Made by a program: the position numbers and the translations under genes | The notes under the pieces: model-generated | What the model was told of the DNA's origin: nothing | The model's database searches: none | What the model saw: only the letters and a program-made list of their open reading frames with translations | Assembly (NCBI GenBank): GCA_013423385.1 | Contig: BLZA01000023.1 | Span: forward strand, 127,782-191,781 | Direction: 5' to 3' | Source: Naganishia liquefaciens | Lineage: Eukaryota; Basidiomycota; Tremellomycetes; Filobasidiales; Filobasidiaceae | DNA: 64,000 bases | Part shown: piece by piece, positions 46,504 to 58,389 of the stretch | Layout of the letters: each line of letters opens with the position of its first letter | Position numbering within the stretch: position 1 is the first letter of the stretch

Positions 46504-47278
46504 GCTAATCATCGAAGGTTCTAATACGGGGTCTTGGCCCGGTAGGGGAGGGACGATGCTCGAGGTCCGCCACCGGGACAGCGAACTGGGTTCTCGGCAG
46601 AAGAGACGGAAACGGGCAAGGCCTTTTACAGCGAATCCTTCTTCGAGAACCCCTGGGCTGCGTTGGAGGCGAAGTCATGACATGATGATGGCTGAGCAAC
46701 AATTCTTTAAACGTACCTCTACGTGCTAAAACGCGCAACAAGCAACGCCCGACGATAGACCGCATACTGGACTGCTCATCGACCGAGTACCCGGAGTGGA
46801 GCCGACGGTTTCCTGTCATTGCACTTGTTGGCCACGGGAAAATTTTATCGCACACGACGAAATAACCTATAATCGCACCGCAGAGAATCGTCAGAGTCAG
46901 CTCTGCTCTTGCAGGCAAGCGGCCCAACAATGTCCCTAATGGGATGACGGTCCCTCCTGTCTCAGGGACCCGCGACGACCTCGGTACTCGGTTGCAACAA
47001 GAAAGACCCTCTCGAATGGCTCAGGGGGACAAGCAGGAGGAGCTTCGCAACACTGGCTATACTAGTAAGGAGTAGCCTCAATATGTTGATTGATATGCAG
47101 TGTTCCATGCCAGGGAACTCAACCCTAAAAATCATTATACAGGAGCCGCCTTGATCGCTATTCGCGTCGCAGACGGTCTGAAGGGCTCTTTACAAAGCTT
47201 GATTGATATTCATGAAGTATCGAGTAGGTGTGCTACCGACTGTAAGGAGATACAGCTACTTCAATTTTAATCAGACTT
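46504..47278. other. No gene supported
   Basis: A minus-strand frame at 46505-46930 includes a hydrophobic stretch (LTLTILCGAIIGYFVVCDKI) but lacks an ATG at its start and splice partners. Otherwise nothing recognisable. Confidence 0.45.
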
Positions 47279-47986
47279 TCAAACGCTATTCCTCCTTCGA
47301 TCTGTGATCGCTGCCTCTCCACCCATGGTACTCTCGATCAATGTAGCTGGGTAGGTGCCGTCGACAGAGATACTTGCAGTGCGAGTGCGTATCCACGTGC
47401 TGTCGTCGTCGTACACTTGGCTTTGATCGTTGTCCCTTGTACCAAATCGATTGCCCTGAGATGCATCAGTGGCAGGCGATTCAATTTCAAGAATGACGGG
47501 GAGAGAACTCCGCTTCATCGACTGTTCAGAATTTTTCGCGATTGATGACGGGTTCCACGTAATTGCCTCGACGTTTTCGAACAAGATTGTATGATTCATG
47601 TCGGTCTTATCTGAAAATCGCCAATTGTCTTTTCTAGTTGGATATCTCTGCGCTTTTTTCAGCTCGCAATACTTCTCGAAGATTGATGCCGGACTGATCC
47701 CGGGGTCCGCCATCATTTGCGAGATACAACGGAAGATCCAATAACTCTTTTCCGTGAGTAAGTTCTGTGATCCAAGACGCAGAGTCTCAGGACTGCCCCA
47801 CCTAGAGCGGACCCACTCGTCGAGCTTCATTCCCGTTCCCTCTCGAGCGCACGCGCTCCATCTGACGAGTTCTCGCCGCCTTTCTACAACTTCTTGCCTC
47901 ATGAATCGGTCAGTCGTTTCATTCCTGCCCACCGATTGCTTGGGCCATCTGATCTCCTTTCCAACTTGAAATGTTCTGTTTCGCAT
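47279..47986 (-). CDS. Intronless hypothetical protein
   Basis: A 235-residue uninterrupted frame (MRNRTFQVGKEIRWPKQSVG at the start) with no recognised domain. The middle looks folded (DEWVRSRWGSPETLRLGSQN, then EKSYWIFRCISQMMADPGIS and ASIFEKYCELKKAQRYPTRK); the last 80 residues are polar and probably disordered. It lies alone in a 2.4-kb tract between the RGG protein and HIS3. In a genome where nearly every gene is split, a single-exon gene of this length in a gene-poor tract could be a young gene, a transferred gene or a remnant. No start context can be judged. Confidence 0.42.
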   Translation of the reverse strand: MRNRTFQVGKEIRWPKQSVGRNETTDRFMRQEVVERRRELVRWSACAREGTGMKLDEWVRSRWGSPETLRLGSQNLLTEKSYWIFRCISQMMADPGISPASIFEKYCELKKAQRYPTRKDNWRFSDKTDMNHTILFENVEAITWNPSSIAKNSEQSMKRSSLPVILEIESPATDASQGNRFGTRDNDQSQVYDDDSTWIRTRTASISVDGTYPATLIESTMGGEAAITDRRRNSV

Positions 47987-48922
47987 GGCTTAAATTCATA
48001 TGATTTCGGATGGCGTATGCAGTGCAGTGGTGTCCGCTTCATAAAGGTTGCATTGTGTCAATCAATAAAGATAGCTCAAGCCCGAGTACTATTTATATAG
48101 ATACGCCTAAGAATGCTTCCCTTCATGTTTTGGTTCTTCTTGAGCAAGAAGCCCTGTTGATCGGTTCCTTGTCATTCTGAAAGTGACTGCGGTGCTCCTG
48201 TGCCGCGCTATGAGGTTACTGCGACTTCCCTGGTGTCAGAAGTTTCGAAGGCGAAGTGTTGTATCGAAAGACAACCGTGAAGGTAGCAAAACAGTGTGAA
48301 GCATGTTGGAACATGATTTTGCGATTCGACACTGCGCTCAAGATGCCCCCTTTTTCGGGACGTTCCTTTCCACCATTCACACAGAAGGCTTCAAATCAGC
48401 AATCCTTTCACGTGTAGATTTAGATTTCCTGAAACTCGCTTCGCAAGATAGAGATACTCAATTATCTGATTGGCTTGGCCGTCATTTCGAAAGTCATTGA
48501 ATCAAGAATCTCCCTTTCACGGCGCCAGTCAGAATTCACATGCACGGGGCGTTGCCGCTGATAGAAGCGATGCATTATCTGCGTCCCAGTGAACATCCGA
48601 TGTCTTAAACTTCCGGCATTCATTCTTGTCGACAAGGGAGCGGCCAACAGATGATGCCTTGCATTACTGGATCACCGGCACCTCCTGCGCATCATACAAG
48701 CAGTCTGATGGCGAATTGCCCCTGGTCAGCGCTTACCGCGCCTGTTTTTGGTTGCCAGTTTCGGACTTGGCTAATGTTTCGGATCCTATTCGCAGGAAGT
48801 TGATTTCTCGCTCGATTGCTATACCGCTTGACTTGGGTGACTCGCATTTGTTAATTCCCATTCGCCTCGTCCTCCCTCCTCATACATCGATTCCGTCCGC
48901 CAAACGAAATCAGCCATTGAAA
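47987..48922. other. Intergenic upstream of HIS3
   Basis: About 0.9 kb without a supported gene; it should contain the HIS3 promoter. I do not see a clear Gcn4-type TGACTC site placed near the start. Confidence 0.4.
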
Positions 48923-49756
48923 ATGGCTGCCCGAACCGCTACAGTCGCACGTGAAACGTCCGAGACTAGCATCTCGTGCACCCTTACCCTGGACAATGCT
49001 CCCGGTGTTCAGAAAATCGATGTTTCGACCGGTCTTGGATTCCTGGATCACGTTAGTGACTTGGAACTCGTCTTCTGCCCATGTTGTACTGACGTCTGCT
49101 TTCCTAGATGTTCACCGCCTTGGCCAAGCACGGAGGCATGTCGCTAGACCTCCAATGCAAAGGAGACCTCCACATCGACGACCACCACACTGCTGAAGAC
49201 TGTGCTATCGCTCTTGGGGACGCCTTCAAGCAGGCTTTGGGCGAGCGAAGGGGAATTAAGCGATATGGATCTGCCTATGCGCCTCTGGATGAGGTATGAG
49301 CTTACTCTTGATGTGCTTCGCCATTCTTCATGCTCATTGTCTCTGCTTCCCTGCAGGCACTTTCCCGAGCCGTTATTGACATCTCGTCAAGGCCATATTT
49401 CGTTTGCCACTTGCCCTTCACTCGAGAGAAGATTGGAGATCGTGGGTGCAGTCTGCTTGGCTATCGATGAAGCCGCTAACTCATATATTAATCGCAGTTT
49501 CCACCGAGATGATCCCTCACTTGTTACAGTCATTCGCCTTTGCTGCCGGTGTCACTCTTCACGTCGACTCAATTCGGGGCGAGAACAACCATCACATGTA
49601 GGTATTCTAATCCTGCCAAATACTTCTTTGAATTCACATATCATTCTCCGCAGCGCCGAATCTGCCTTTAAGGCTTTGGCTTTGGCCATTCGCCAAGCCA
49701 TCGAGAGGACCGGGGGCAACGATGTTCCTAGCACCAAGGGTGTTTTGGCTCTCTAG
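48923..49756 (+). CDS. HIS3: Imidazoleglycerol-phosphate dehydratase
   Basis: Five exons; the product is the histidine-pathway enzyme that dehydrates imidazole glycerol phosphate to imidazole acetol phosphate in the cytosol. Recognised in order: [154 protein letters not shown]. The [10 protein letters not shown] and ENNHHIAE motifs carry the metal-binding histidines, and all are present. The length of about 215-220 residues is normal for a monofunctional fungal enzyme. The start ATG 48923 gives [17 protein letters not shown]. It converges with the large lysine/serine-rich gene at 49951. Confidence 0.96.
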
Positions 49757-49950
49757 GTTCCGTTGTCATTACAACAGGCTTTCCAGGGCGGTAAATATTC
49801 AGGCCGCGCGCAAACCATAGGCGTCATCTACTCCTGAATGCTATGCGTTGTACCCCAAAAATAGATGCTAAAAGACTACAACTCTTTCCTCCGCGGATGC
49901 CACACCCCACTATCGCTACAAGAAGTCTATGTTTCCAAGATATTGCGCGC

Positions 49951-52900
49951 CTACCATCCCTTCATCGCACCCAGGCTCGGTCGCGACTTCTTGGGCGCCG
50001 CACTGCCTGCTACCCTACTTGCCAAGCCCACGGGCAGGCTCGAAGCCGCGTTCTTGGAATCGTCTCCGCTATCACTTCCGGAATCGGTATCAGCATCATC
50101 GTCCTCCTCGTCCGTGTCTGAAGTTGCAGCGCTCTGCGTGGGTGTAAGCATTCTGGTAGGCTGTGACATAGTACCATTCGTCGGCAAGTTGCCGTTAGCC
50201 GAGTTGAAGCGAGAGCCTCTGCCTTTCCGAAGTGCGTCTGCGCTAAGACTCGACAGGGCCGGAATTCTGCTTTGGCTTGCTGCAATTCTGCGCTCCTTCC
50301 TAGTCATGGTGGGAGCTGGAGAATCGGCCTCCGCTGAGACTCCGTTCGTCCCGTTCACCACAGTCTCTGGCACCGGGACTGCAATCGGAGTCGATGCAGT
50401 CTGCTAGCGAGATCAGCAGAAGTCTTGTTGACAATGCCTGGACATGGGACATACCTTTTGCACAGGAGTCGCAACCTGCGAGATGGCCTTCGGTTGTCTT
50501 CCCTTACGTTTCGGGGTAGCGGTCGGCAATGGCAGGGGCTTGACAGGATCAAATTCCGGCTGCGAGCCATCGCGCAGCTTCATTCGAGAACGAAGCCGCC
50601 TTGGCGAGCCAAAGGTGTTTTGGCGTTGTGACGAGACGGGACAGGAGGTGGCTGAGTCCGGCACACTTTGCGAGGCCTCGTTAGGCTGGTCAGCATCAGC
50701 GGAGGAGATCTCTCCGTTAACAGAGTCTGTGTCGAGCTTTTCCATCGCAGCCTGATCAGCAGCTGCATCTTCCTCCATAGCATCGTGGAATGCTACAATG
50801 CCAGTGCTGGGCATCTGTGGTGACGTAGGCGCGGCTAAGTCCGAAAGACTCAGTGCTGTTGGCACAGTATGGCTGAGAGTCGGAGTGACAATGGGATCTT
50901 GAGTAATGGTGTACAGTCTTGGTGTTTCCGCACGTGGCGTGGCTTCTTGAGAAGCGTCTGCGGGCTCGATTGCTTCCACCGCAGTATCGACGTTCTGCTG
51001 GGTTGACGGAACAGGTATCGTGTATACCACAGGCGATGTCGAAGTTGGTGACCCTGATATGGGCGAAGATGGCGCTGGGGGCGAAAAGGACTCGCTCTCT
51101 ATCTGATCGTCCTCGGCCGCGGAATCCACCTCCATGGGCACTTGTATCGATACAGGCTGTGTGAAGGGTGCTATCGCTTCAGAAGAAGCACGACCCTGCG
51201 CCGTTCCATCGACGCTGTCCGTCTCGTCTGCGGCCTTTCGACCGATATCCCGTCCTTCCTCTTGTGCATCATCGTCCTCGTCGTCACCTTCAGGCTCTAT
51301 ATCCTCGCTATCTGGGGAACGCATGCGCTTGTGAGCCTTTTGCCAGGCATCTTCCGATTCCTCAGAATCGGAGGGATAGCTTTCAGGCGAAGAACTCGGA
51401 AGTCGTGCAATTTGCTGGCTGGGTGGCGGTAAAGGTATTTGCGCGGACGATGCTGGCGGCGTCTTGTTAGTATCAGATTCCGCGGCAACTGGCTCGTCAC
51501 TTTCGTCAGCGTCGGGCTTCTCCGCTGTTGCAGTTGACTGCTTCATTGTTGGTACCGTTTTGACAGCTGATTTTTCCTCTGAACTCTTCTCTATAGGGCC
51601 TTCTTCCGGCGCCTTCTCTTCAGACTGAGCTGTTGGAGACTTCTCTTTCAGCCCATCAGCTGACTGGCTGATCGCGGTGCCTGGTATGGCAGAGGAAGAC
51701 GTAGCCTGAGAAGCATCGCTGCCTGCAGCAGCGCCTTTGGACTGCTGAGCGCGCCATTCCGCCAGGGCATTCAACGCTGAAGACTTCCTTGTTTGGCTTT
51801 TCTTCGCTTTGCCCTTCGCTTGCTTGCTCTTCTCGGCGGTGACCGCCGGACTGGTTTCAGCTGTAATTGGAACGGTTGCGGTATCCGTGGAACTGGCTTG
51901 CGCAGCAACTTCCCCGGCCGACGAAACAGCTACTGATTCCGTGGCCACCTGATTAGCCTTCATGGATTTGCGTCTTGCGGCGCGGTTCTGAGACTTCGTT
52001 TCCTGCGTAGACTTCGTTTCATGATTCGACGTGTCCACTGCGGACGCCGACTTCTCGGCTGTGTTGTCCGGGATTGATGCTGTCTCTGCCTGCTTGCGGA
52101 CTGACTGATTCGCATCCGTTCCGGAAGCCAGTGGATGGGCTAGTGTTTGCGCGCCAGTCGTGCTGACATCCTTTCCAGCCTCCTTGGCTTCAACCACTTG
52201 CTGCCTTTCCTTCTTGCGTTTGCTCTTCTCCTTCGGCTTGTGGGCTGAAACGGTGGCGGACGTAGCTTCTGCCATCGGCGACAGCGCCATGGCCTCAGTT
52301 TGTGCTGGAGAGGTCGTCGAATGCGCTGCATCGTTGAGCGAAGCAACGGCTGTAGTAGAAACTTCGACAGAAACAGCAGGATCCTCTTCGGTGAATGTCA
52401 TAGGCGCATCCCTGATCTTCTTGGAAACTGAAACGGTTTTGGCAGAGGCACCCATTGGAGGCACGGCAGTTACCGTTTCCTCCGCCACAGTCGAATCCTC
52501 CATATTGACATCCTCACTCGGCATAGCCTCGGACGCTTCCGTCAAGCTGCGTTCAACGGCGAGTCTTGCCTCACTCTGTCGCTCTCGCGCTCTCTTTTCC
52601 TTTCTGGACAACACTCGTCCCGTACCTTGCTCTGATTGCGAGACATCCGCACCGTCAGATCCCGTCTGCTCACCCAGTACAATAGCCAACTTGAGCGCAT
52701 CCTTGTCTCTTTGCTCCGATATGGCTGCTTTGCGCTTCTCCTCACGCACGAGTCTTCGTTTCTGACTCTTTGTCAGAGCTTTGGGCTGCGCTACCGTCGT
52801 GTCTTCTCCACCGACTGTGATGTCTGCCGATTGGTCCACATTCCTCTTTTGCTTCTTTTTAGCTTTTGCTGTGTCGACTGGGCCTTCTTGCGCGGTAACG

Positions 52901-54292
52901 GAGCTATCTCCTCCTTCGTCGTCATCCCTCTTTCGCTTCTTGTCCTTCTTGGCAAGGTTTCTTCGAGACTTCTCTTCCGCAATTGCCGTTTCTGCAGCCT
53001 TGGTGGGAGCTATTGGCTCTTGCGAAGGTGCAATTACTTCCTCCTCGTCAGACGCAATCGATATGTCTGCCGCTGAGACAGAAATTGATAGCGAGCTTTT
53101 TGGCAGAGTGGGCTTCCGAGGTTCCGCTGTGGAAGCAGGCAGCTCGCTCCAAGCCGACTTGGGCGTAGAGTGCACCTTTGCCTTGTCAGAGGAACTTGGC
53201 AGATTGGACGTGGCAACGATTGGAACGAATGTCGAAGGTTCGATCGAGTTTAATTGCGGTGCGTCTGGCACGATTGCACTAGAGCTACTCTTCGTTGGCG
53301 TTTTATCCATTGGCAAAGCACTGACCGAACCATTGGGCGTATACAGTGACCGAATCGGCGTGGCTGGCAAGCCCACGATTTTATTGTAGACAACCACTCG
53401 AACACTTTGGTGCGAGGTAGCGAGAGACAGGCGTTCTAGCAGTCCTCGGTAGTCGATTGCTATGTAGTACGTCCTTCAGGTTTGCATTGCGAATGACGTA
53501 AAAGAACCACTTGCTACTCACAATCAACGACAGGCACAAAGAAGCCAGGAGACCGCTCGTGCTCGAGTTGTATTTCCTGCGAATACCGTAAATCCAAAGC
53601 CTCATTCAGAAGAAGCTTCATGCTCTCAAGCTCTTCAGGAAGTTCTGCAGAAGATAACATGATCGATGAGGAAAGGTTCAGCTTCCGTCATAAAAGTACT
53701 CACTGCCTGCCGGTAGCTTTCTTAGCACATTCTTCTCGACATCCTCGAAATACACCAGCCCTATTGCCGGGAAATTGGCTCGAGCGGGAAGACTCTTCAC
53801 CGGACGACCAGCGGCGAGACCAGCACTGTTCCCCCGGTTAGTCCAAGTTCCAGGCTTGGATTTGCCGGGCGTTGCCTTTTCCGATGAGACCTTCGCTGAT
53901 TTTTTTGCGGGTGTTGCCTTTGCGGGTGTTACTTTTGCGGGTGCTGCCCTTGTGGGTGTTGCCTTGACTGGCGTTCCCTTCTTTCCTGTAGAGGCTCTCT
54001 TTGCAGCAGGTGGTACCTTTGGTGTCGTAGTCTGCCTTTTCATTTTCGGGATCGAAAGCTGAACAGGCGGTCGAATCGGCACCGGAGTGCTGTGCTCCGC
54101 GCCGGCGAAGCTCACCCCCTCCATACTTGCCTTTACGGTGGTCGGGAGTCCTTGAAGAGCGGCAACTTGCCGTCGAAGTGGTTGCTGAACGAGGTTGATC
54201 TCATCAGCTTGTTTGCCGACTGCTTCTCGAGTGCATATTTTTCTTCGAGTTCGGAGCGGACCGATCGGAAGCAAAAGCAAAGAGGTTAGCAA
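49951..54292 (-). CDS. Large Lys/Ser/Glu-rich protein, probably nuclear
   Basis: A minus-strand gene with one giant exon (about 53.4 down to 50.46 kb, about 980 residues), a last exon ending in SLGAMKGW (stop at 49951) and two or more N-terminal exons up to about 54.12-54.29 kb. The N-terminus carries a TPAK-type repeat (KVTPAKATPAKKSAK), then a more ordered part: FPAIGLVYFEDVEKNVLRKL, KLPEELESMKLLLNEALDLR, GFFVPVVDSIDYRGLLERLS, SHQSVRVVVYNKIVGLPATP. The giant exon is Ser/Thr/Glu/Ala-rich with basic KKxK clusters (KKDKKRKRDDDEGG, KSQKRRLVREEKRK), typical of nucleolar or chromatin proteins. I do not know the family. ATG 54124 (MEGVSFAG) or an upstream exon could be the true start. Confidence 0.68.
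53890..53990. repeat. Coding minisatellite (TPAK/TPTK-type repeat)
   Basis: Degenerate 15-18-base units (GCGGGTGTTGCCTTT and variants on the plus strand) encode the repeated KATPAK-like motif near the N-terminus of the Lys/Ser-rich protein. The motif resembles linker-histone tails. Confidence 0.75.
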
Positions 54293-54959
54293 TTAACAGG
54301 CCTTTCGATTCGTTTGCTTGAAGTCAGCTTTGAAGTCTGCCTTTGCTGAGTCAAACCCATATAGTAGGTATCGCTCAAAGTCGATTCATCAGAGTAAATA
54401 TCATGGCCCGCCACTGTTTAGCACGACGGCCGAGCGTGCCGCCATGAACGCTAGTTGTCCACGTCGCATCGGCAAGACATACAAAGACGTTGAGCTGTAT
54501 CCGTTGGCGATCGCCGACTATAGTGAGGATCGTGAGTTTTCCTGGGGTGTATTATGCAATGTTACTCTGCAACCTATACAAAAGGACATCGACATGAATC
54601 GTATCACGGTTCCCCGTGGGCGAACTATAGTTCCCGTAGTCGCCCTACTTCTTCTCCTTGGAGTTTCCATCGTCTTCTGCCTTGTCGCTCGCGAGTTTGG
54701 AGGATGTCGGCTTCTTTCCCGATTCCGGGGCGTGGCCCCCTGACTGAGCATCATTCGATGTCGATGCTTCCCCAGTGTGTCCTATCATTGATGAGGTGTT
54801 GTTGTCTGGTGACGCAAAGAGAAGAGAGGTGGAAAGAGCCATGGTAAGAATTCGACCATTTCGGAAAGACGAGTTGAAGGGAAGGTGAAGAGAAAAGACA
54901 CGAACATGTAGAGGATGCAAGAAAGATTTAAGGTCAGAAACGTGTGGTGTTTCATCAAT
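54293..54959. other. Intergenic, with a doubtful 65-residue frame
   Basis: Between two minus-strand genes. A frame at 54645-54842 (minus) starts MALSTSLLFASPDNNTSSMI and ends DGNSKEKK; it is polar and unrecognised. I would not call it a gene without transcript evidence. Confidence 0.35.
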
Positions 54960-56875
54960 TTACTTCCGCCATCCCAAGACGCCCTTGACTCCGTTCCAGA
55001 GAGACCCTAAAAGGCCTCCCTGCGAGCCAGACGTCCCGTTATCGCTACCGCTGCTACCGTCCGTCGCACTTCGCGTCGTGCCCGGTCTCGTCCGTCGGGT
55101 ATATGGTGTTGACGAAAATGTAGGGTTGGACCAAGGCCGAGGCGGATCTTGCGGGGCAGCAGCGGTGCTTTCTGAGGCAGTAGAAGACGTAAAGAAAGAT
55201 GCCGTACCATTTGTGGACTTTTTCGAATCAGCTGCATCTCCAGTAGTCGTGGAGGAAGGCTTTGTTGAGAAATACGATGGACGACCTTCAACGTCGTCAG
55301 CGTATGCTTGTAGGATTTCACGTTGTCGAGGAGTGAGGGATCTAGCGCCAAAGTAAGCACCATGCGAGACGGAATCTCGAGCAGACGCACCTTGGTATTG
55401 CCAACTTCCAGTTGACTATCAGATCTCCGCGTTCACGTCCATACACATTCTTCACTCCGCGACCCTTCAACACGGCCTCCTCGCCATCTCGTGTGCCATT
55501 CTTGACCCGAACCTCAACATCTCCTTCCAGAGTAGGTATACGCATCTTGCCTCCCAGCAGGGCCACGTGTACGGGTATAGTTGAGACGTGGTATAAGTTT
55601 GAACCTTGTCTCCGGAACTCTTTGCTGGGCAGGACGTGTACCCGAACGAGCAGATCTCCGGGTGTTCCAGGACCAGACAGTGGAATGTCACCCGATGTTG
55701 GGAGTCGAATCTTCATGCCATCCTCGATCCCGGCGGGGATATCGACATCAACAGTCTTCCGCTGCTTGACCCGACCCACGCCATCACATTCCCCACATCG
55801 CGAGCTCCGCGGGACAGTGCTGCCTGATCCGCCACAGCTCTGACATGTTGACGCCATCATCATACCTTGCAGGGAGAACGTTTGCTGTCCGGTTCCACGA
55901 CAAGTCGAACACGTATTCCTGGACGCGCCCGGCTTGAGACCCGATCCCGTACACGTCTTGCATTCCACGACGGGCGTAATAGTAACCGTCTTCTTGACGC
56001 CCGAGCACGATTCCATGAACGAGATGTTGACGGTAGACTCGATATCCTCTCCCCGTTGCGGCGCTCTCGGCCCTTGCCTTGCACCTGCTCCTCCACCCGA
56101 GAACGCTCCGAACAGCTGTTCGAACAGGTCACTGGCATTTCCTCCTCCGCCACGGGCTCCTCCGAATGCACCTCCGAAATCCTGAAATCCACCGAATCCT
56201 CCAGCGCCGAACGGTGATCTTGAGAATGCGTCGGCATCGAATCCTGGTTGCTGGGATGCCGAGCCATATTGGTCGTACGCGGCTCGCTTCTTCTCGTCGG
56301 ACAAGATCTAGTGAAATGATGTCAGCGTCTGAAGTGCCCAGTCCGCAGAAAGTCGCTTACATCATAGGCAGCCTGAATTTCCATGAACTTTTCATTGGCA
56401 GACTTGTCCTTGTTGGTATCTGGGTGGTACTTCTTCGCGAGCTGATGATGGCAACGTGTTAGCGTCTGCTGAAGCGAGGTGAGGATGTCTCATACCTGGT
56501 AATACGTCTTCTTGATATCCGATGCGGTGGCGTCCTTCTTCACGCCGAGAACATCATACGGATTCTTTGGTGATGCTGCCACGGCGTTTGTTGCATGAAA
56601 GGATCGCTGAAAATACGACAGGCATGAGCCTGAATCTTTTTGGCTCGTCCTTGGAAGCTTACCTTGTGCTGACATGGTAGTTGACTTGTCCTAGATTGTC
56701 TTCTCCGACTAGCAGCGAGTGCATTCGGTACTTTCGGCGATGCTGCAGCTGAAGCATAGGTCCGAGCGGGTGATAGTGTGCCTTGAGCTGGAGCAATGGC
56801 AGTATTAGAGGACGAAGCCGAGGCTGAAGACGTCAGCGCGTTGCTGATCGCTCGAACGGGTAGTCTTGGTGGCAT
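54960..56875 (-). CDS. MDJ1: Mitochondrial DnaJ/Hsp40 chaperone
   Basis: A minus-strand gene from ATG 56875 to TAA 54960. The N-terminus is Arg/Ser/Ala-rich without acidic residues, as in a matrix targeting sequence. The J domain reads [20 protein letters not shown], then a short exon with the HPD motif and [16 protein letters not shown] Gly/Phe-rich linker follows, then four zinc-centre repeats: [32 protein letters not shown], i.e. a complete type-I J-protein. The substrate-binding C-terminal domain has [17 protein letters not shown] and [13 protein letters not shown] final exon ([19 protein letters not shown]) matches the Mdj1 C-terminus, before a Ser/Thr-rich tail. Mdj1 stimulates the matrix Hsp70 in folding and protects mtDNA. 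Confidence 0.94.
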
Positions 56876-58389
56876 CGTATCAGTGTCGAGATCGTACTCT
56901 CCCAGGCGGAATTTGCGGATCTAAGATGGCTGCGTTGTGGTATATGCCTCGCAAATTTGGTGTATTCCGCGATCCGACTTGCAACAGCGAATGACAACTG
57001 CTGAATTATAAGACTTTCGCCTTTGATGCAGGACGCGTGATCGAGAATTCTGGAAGTAATTTGGCTTGCGGCCGCCGAAAAAATCGGATACGCGAGAATA
57101 GCTGCGAGAATACAAGTACAGCCGGCAAGAGCTGACGAAATGGCCTTGAACCGTTTCGTTACCTTCAAAGCCGGCTATCAGATAAGATCTCTCGATGTAG
57201 CTGGTACGGATGCCATAGTTGCTAGTATGAGCAGAAGATGCCAGTGTCGGCAGTCAGACGAAATTCGCGTGGTCCAGAACCTCAAGGAGACCCTTCTTGT
57301 ACCTTTTTCACGGACCGTTATGATTGCAGACACGAGCTGTCTAGCTATGTGGTGATGCAAAGGCTCGCCGAGGCAGTCGACGGTCTGAAGCTCTGCGGGT
57401 CATTGGGCGAAACGGGCAAAGCGCGCGCCGCATCATGCACATGCAAGGGTTGCTGAGTCCTTCGCCAGAGTACTGCATGTCTCACGCATAAATACTGATT
57501 ACGTAGCATTTGTGGCAGCTGTTTGGGCGACCACGAAACTTGTGTAGATCTCAGCAGCTATCTCAGCTCTGACGACAACGGTCTGATAGACGGAGCAATC
57601 GACACTTCAGCAAGCTGCTCCGGATTGGTGATATGCTCCGCGAGTAGGAGACAAGCTGATCAGCAGGCAGATTGACTATTCCGGGATCCGGGTATCAGGA
57701 TTTGTTTCTGAATTTAGAAGGGACTTCCGGTCACGGACTGCGGAACATAGCGGCCGTTGCAAAAGTGGCCGCCTCATATGGTCAAACATTTGCCAGAATA
57801 TCATTTGATTCGGACGGTCATGATCATGAATCGCCTCGGTTCGACGTCGACCAATGGCTTCCCACATCCTTGGTGTTGTCATCCGTCGCCCGGTATGACG
57901 GCTCGTGCATCTGCGTCCGTGTCGGGCGTGTCGGACTGGACGCTGGAAACCCGGAAGACCTTCGACGCAACACCCAACGCCGCCGTCGTCAGATTCGTCA
58001 GCCGATCGCACCATGACATCACCCATACGCTGATCGAACTCGGTCTTGAAATCCCGAGGCTTGTTTTCCCCTCTCTGATCCCAGGCGCGCGATGCGCTTC
58101 TTTTTATTTCTTGTTTTCTCGCTTCAGGCGAACAAGTCCTGTGCACGGCTCAAGGGGCATTTCCGGGTACTCATCTTTTCGGCTCGTATGCGATTGATCT
58201 TGCCGTTGATCACTATCGCAGTATCGTCTCAACCAACAACGTACACCCCTGATACCGAAAGGCCGGCATCGAAGGATTGATTTTGGTCGCGACAAGCCAT
58301 CAGAGCATACACGACCCTCTTCGGCCTAACTTGGTTGCAGTATTTCGAAATTCGTACCTCAGACACTCGATTGCCCGTATCGACCCATC
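56876..58389. promoter_or_regulatory. Divergent intergenic region MDJ1 / YPD1, 1.5 kb
   Basis: No gene supported. A minus-strand frame (56833-57168) overlaps the MDJ1 start in another phase and is probably spurious. The length leaves ample room for separate promoters and 5' UTR introns. Confidence 0.45.

Noticed and set aside
46505-46930. Minus-strand frame with a hydrophobic stretch
   Set aside because: No ATG at its beginning, remainder is Arg/Pro/Ser-rich and typical of a chance frame.
54645-54842. 65-residue minus-strand frame ending NSKEKK
   Set aside because: Polar low-complexity, no motif, sits in the 3' flank of MDJ1.
56833-57168. Minus-strand frame overlapping the MDJ1 start
   Set aside because: It runs through the MDJ1 start in another phase, has no recognisable family and is best explained as chance.
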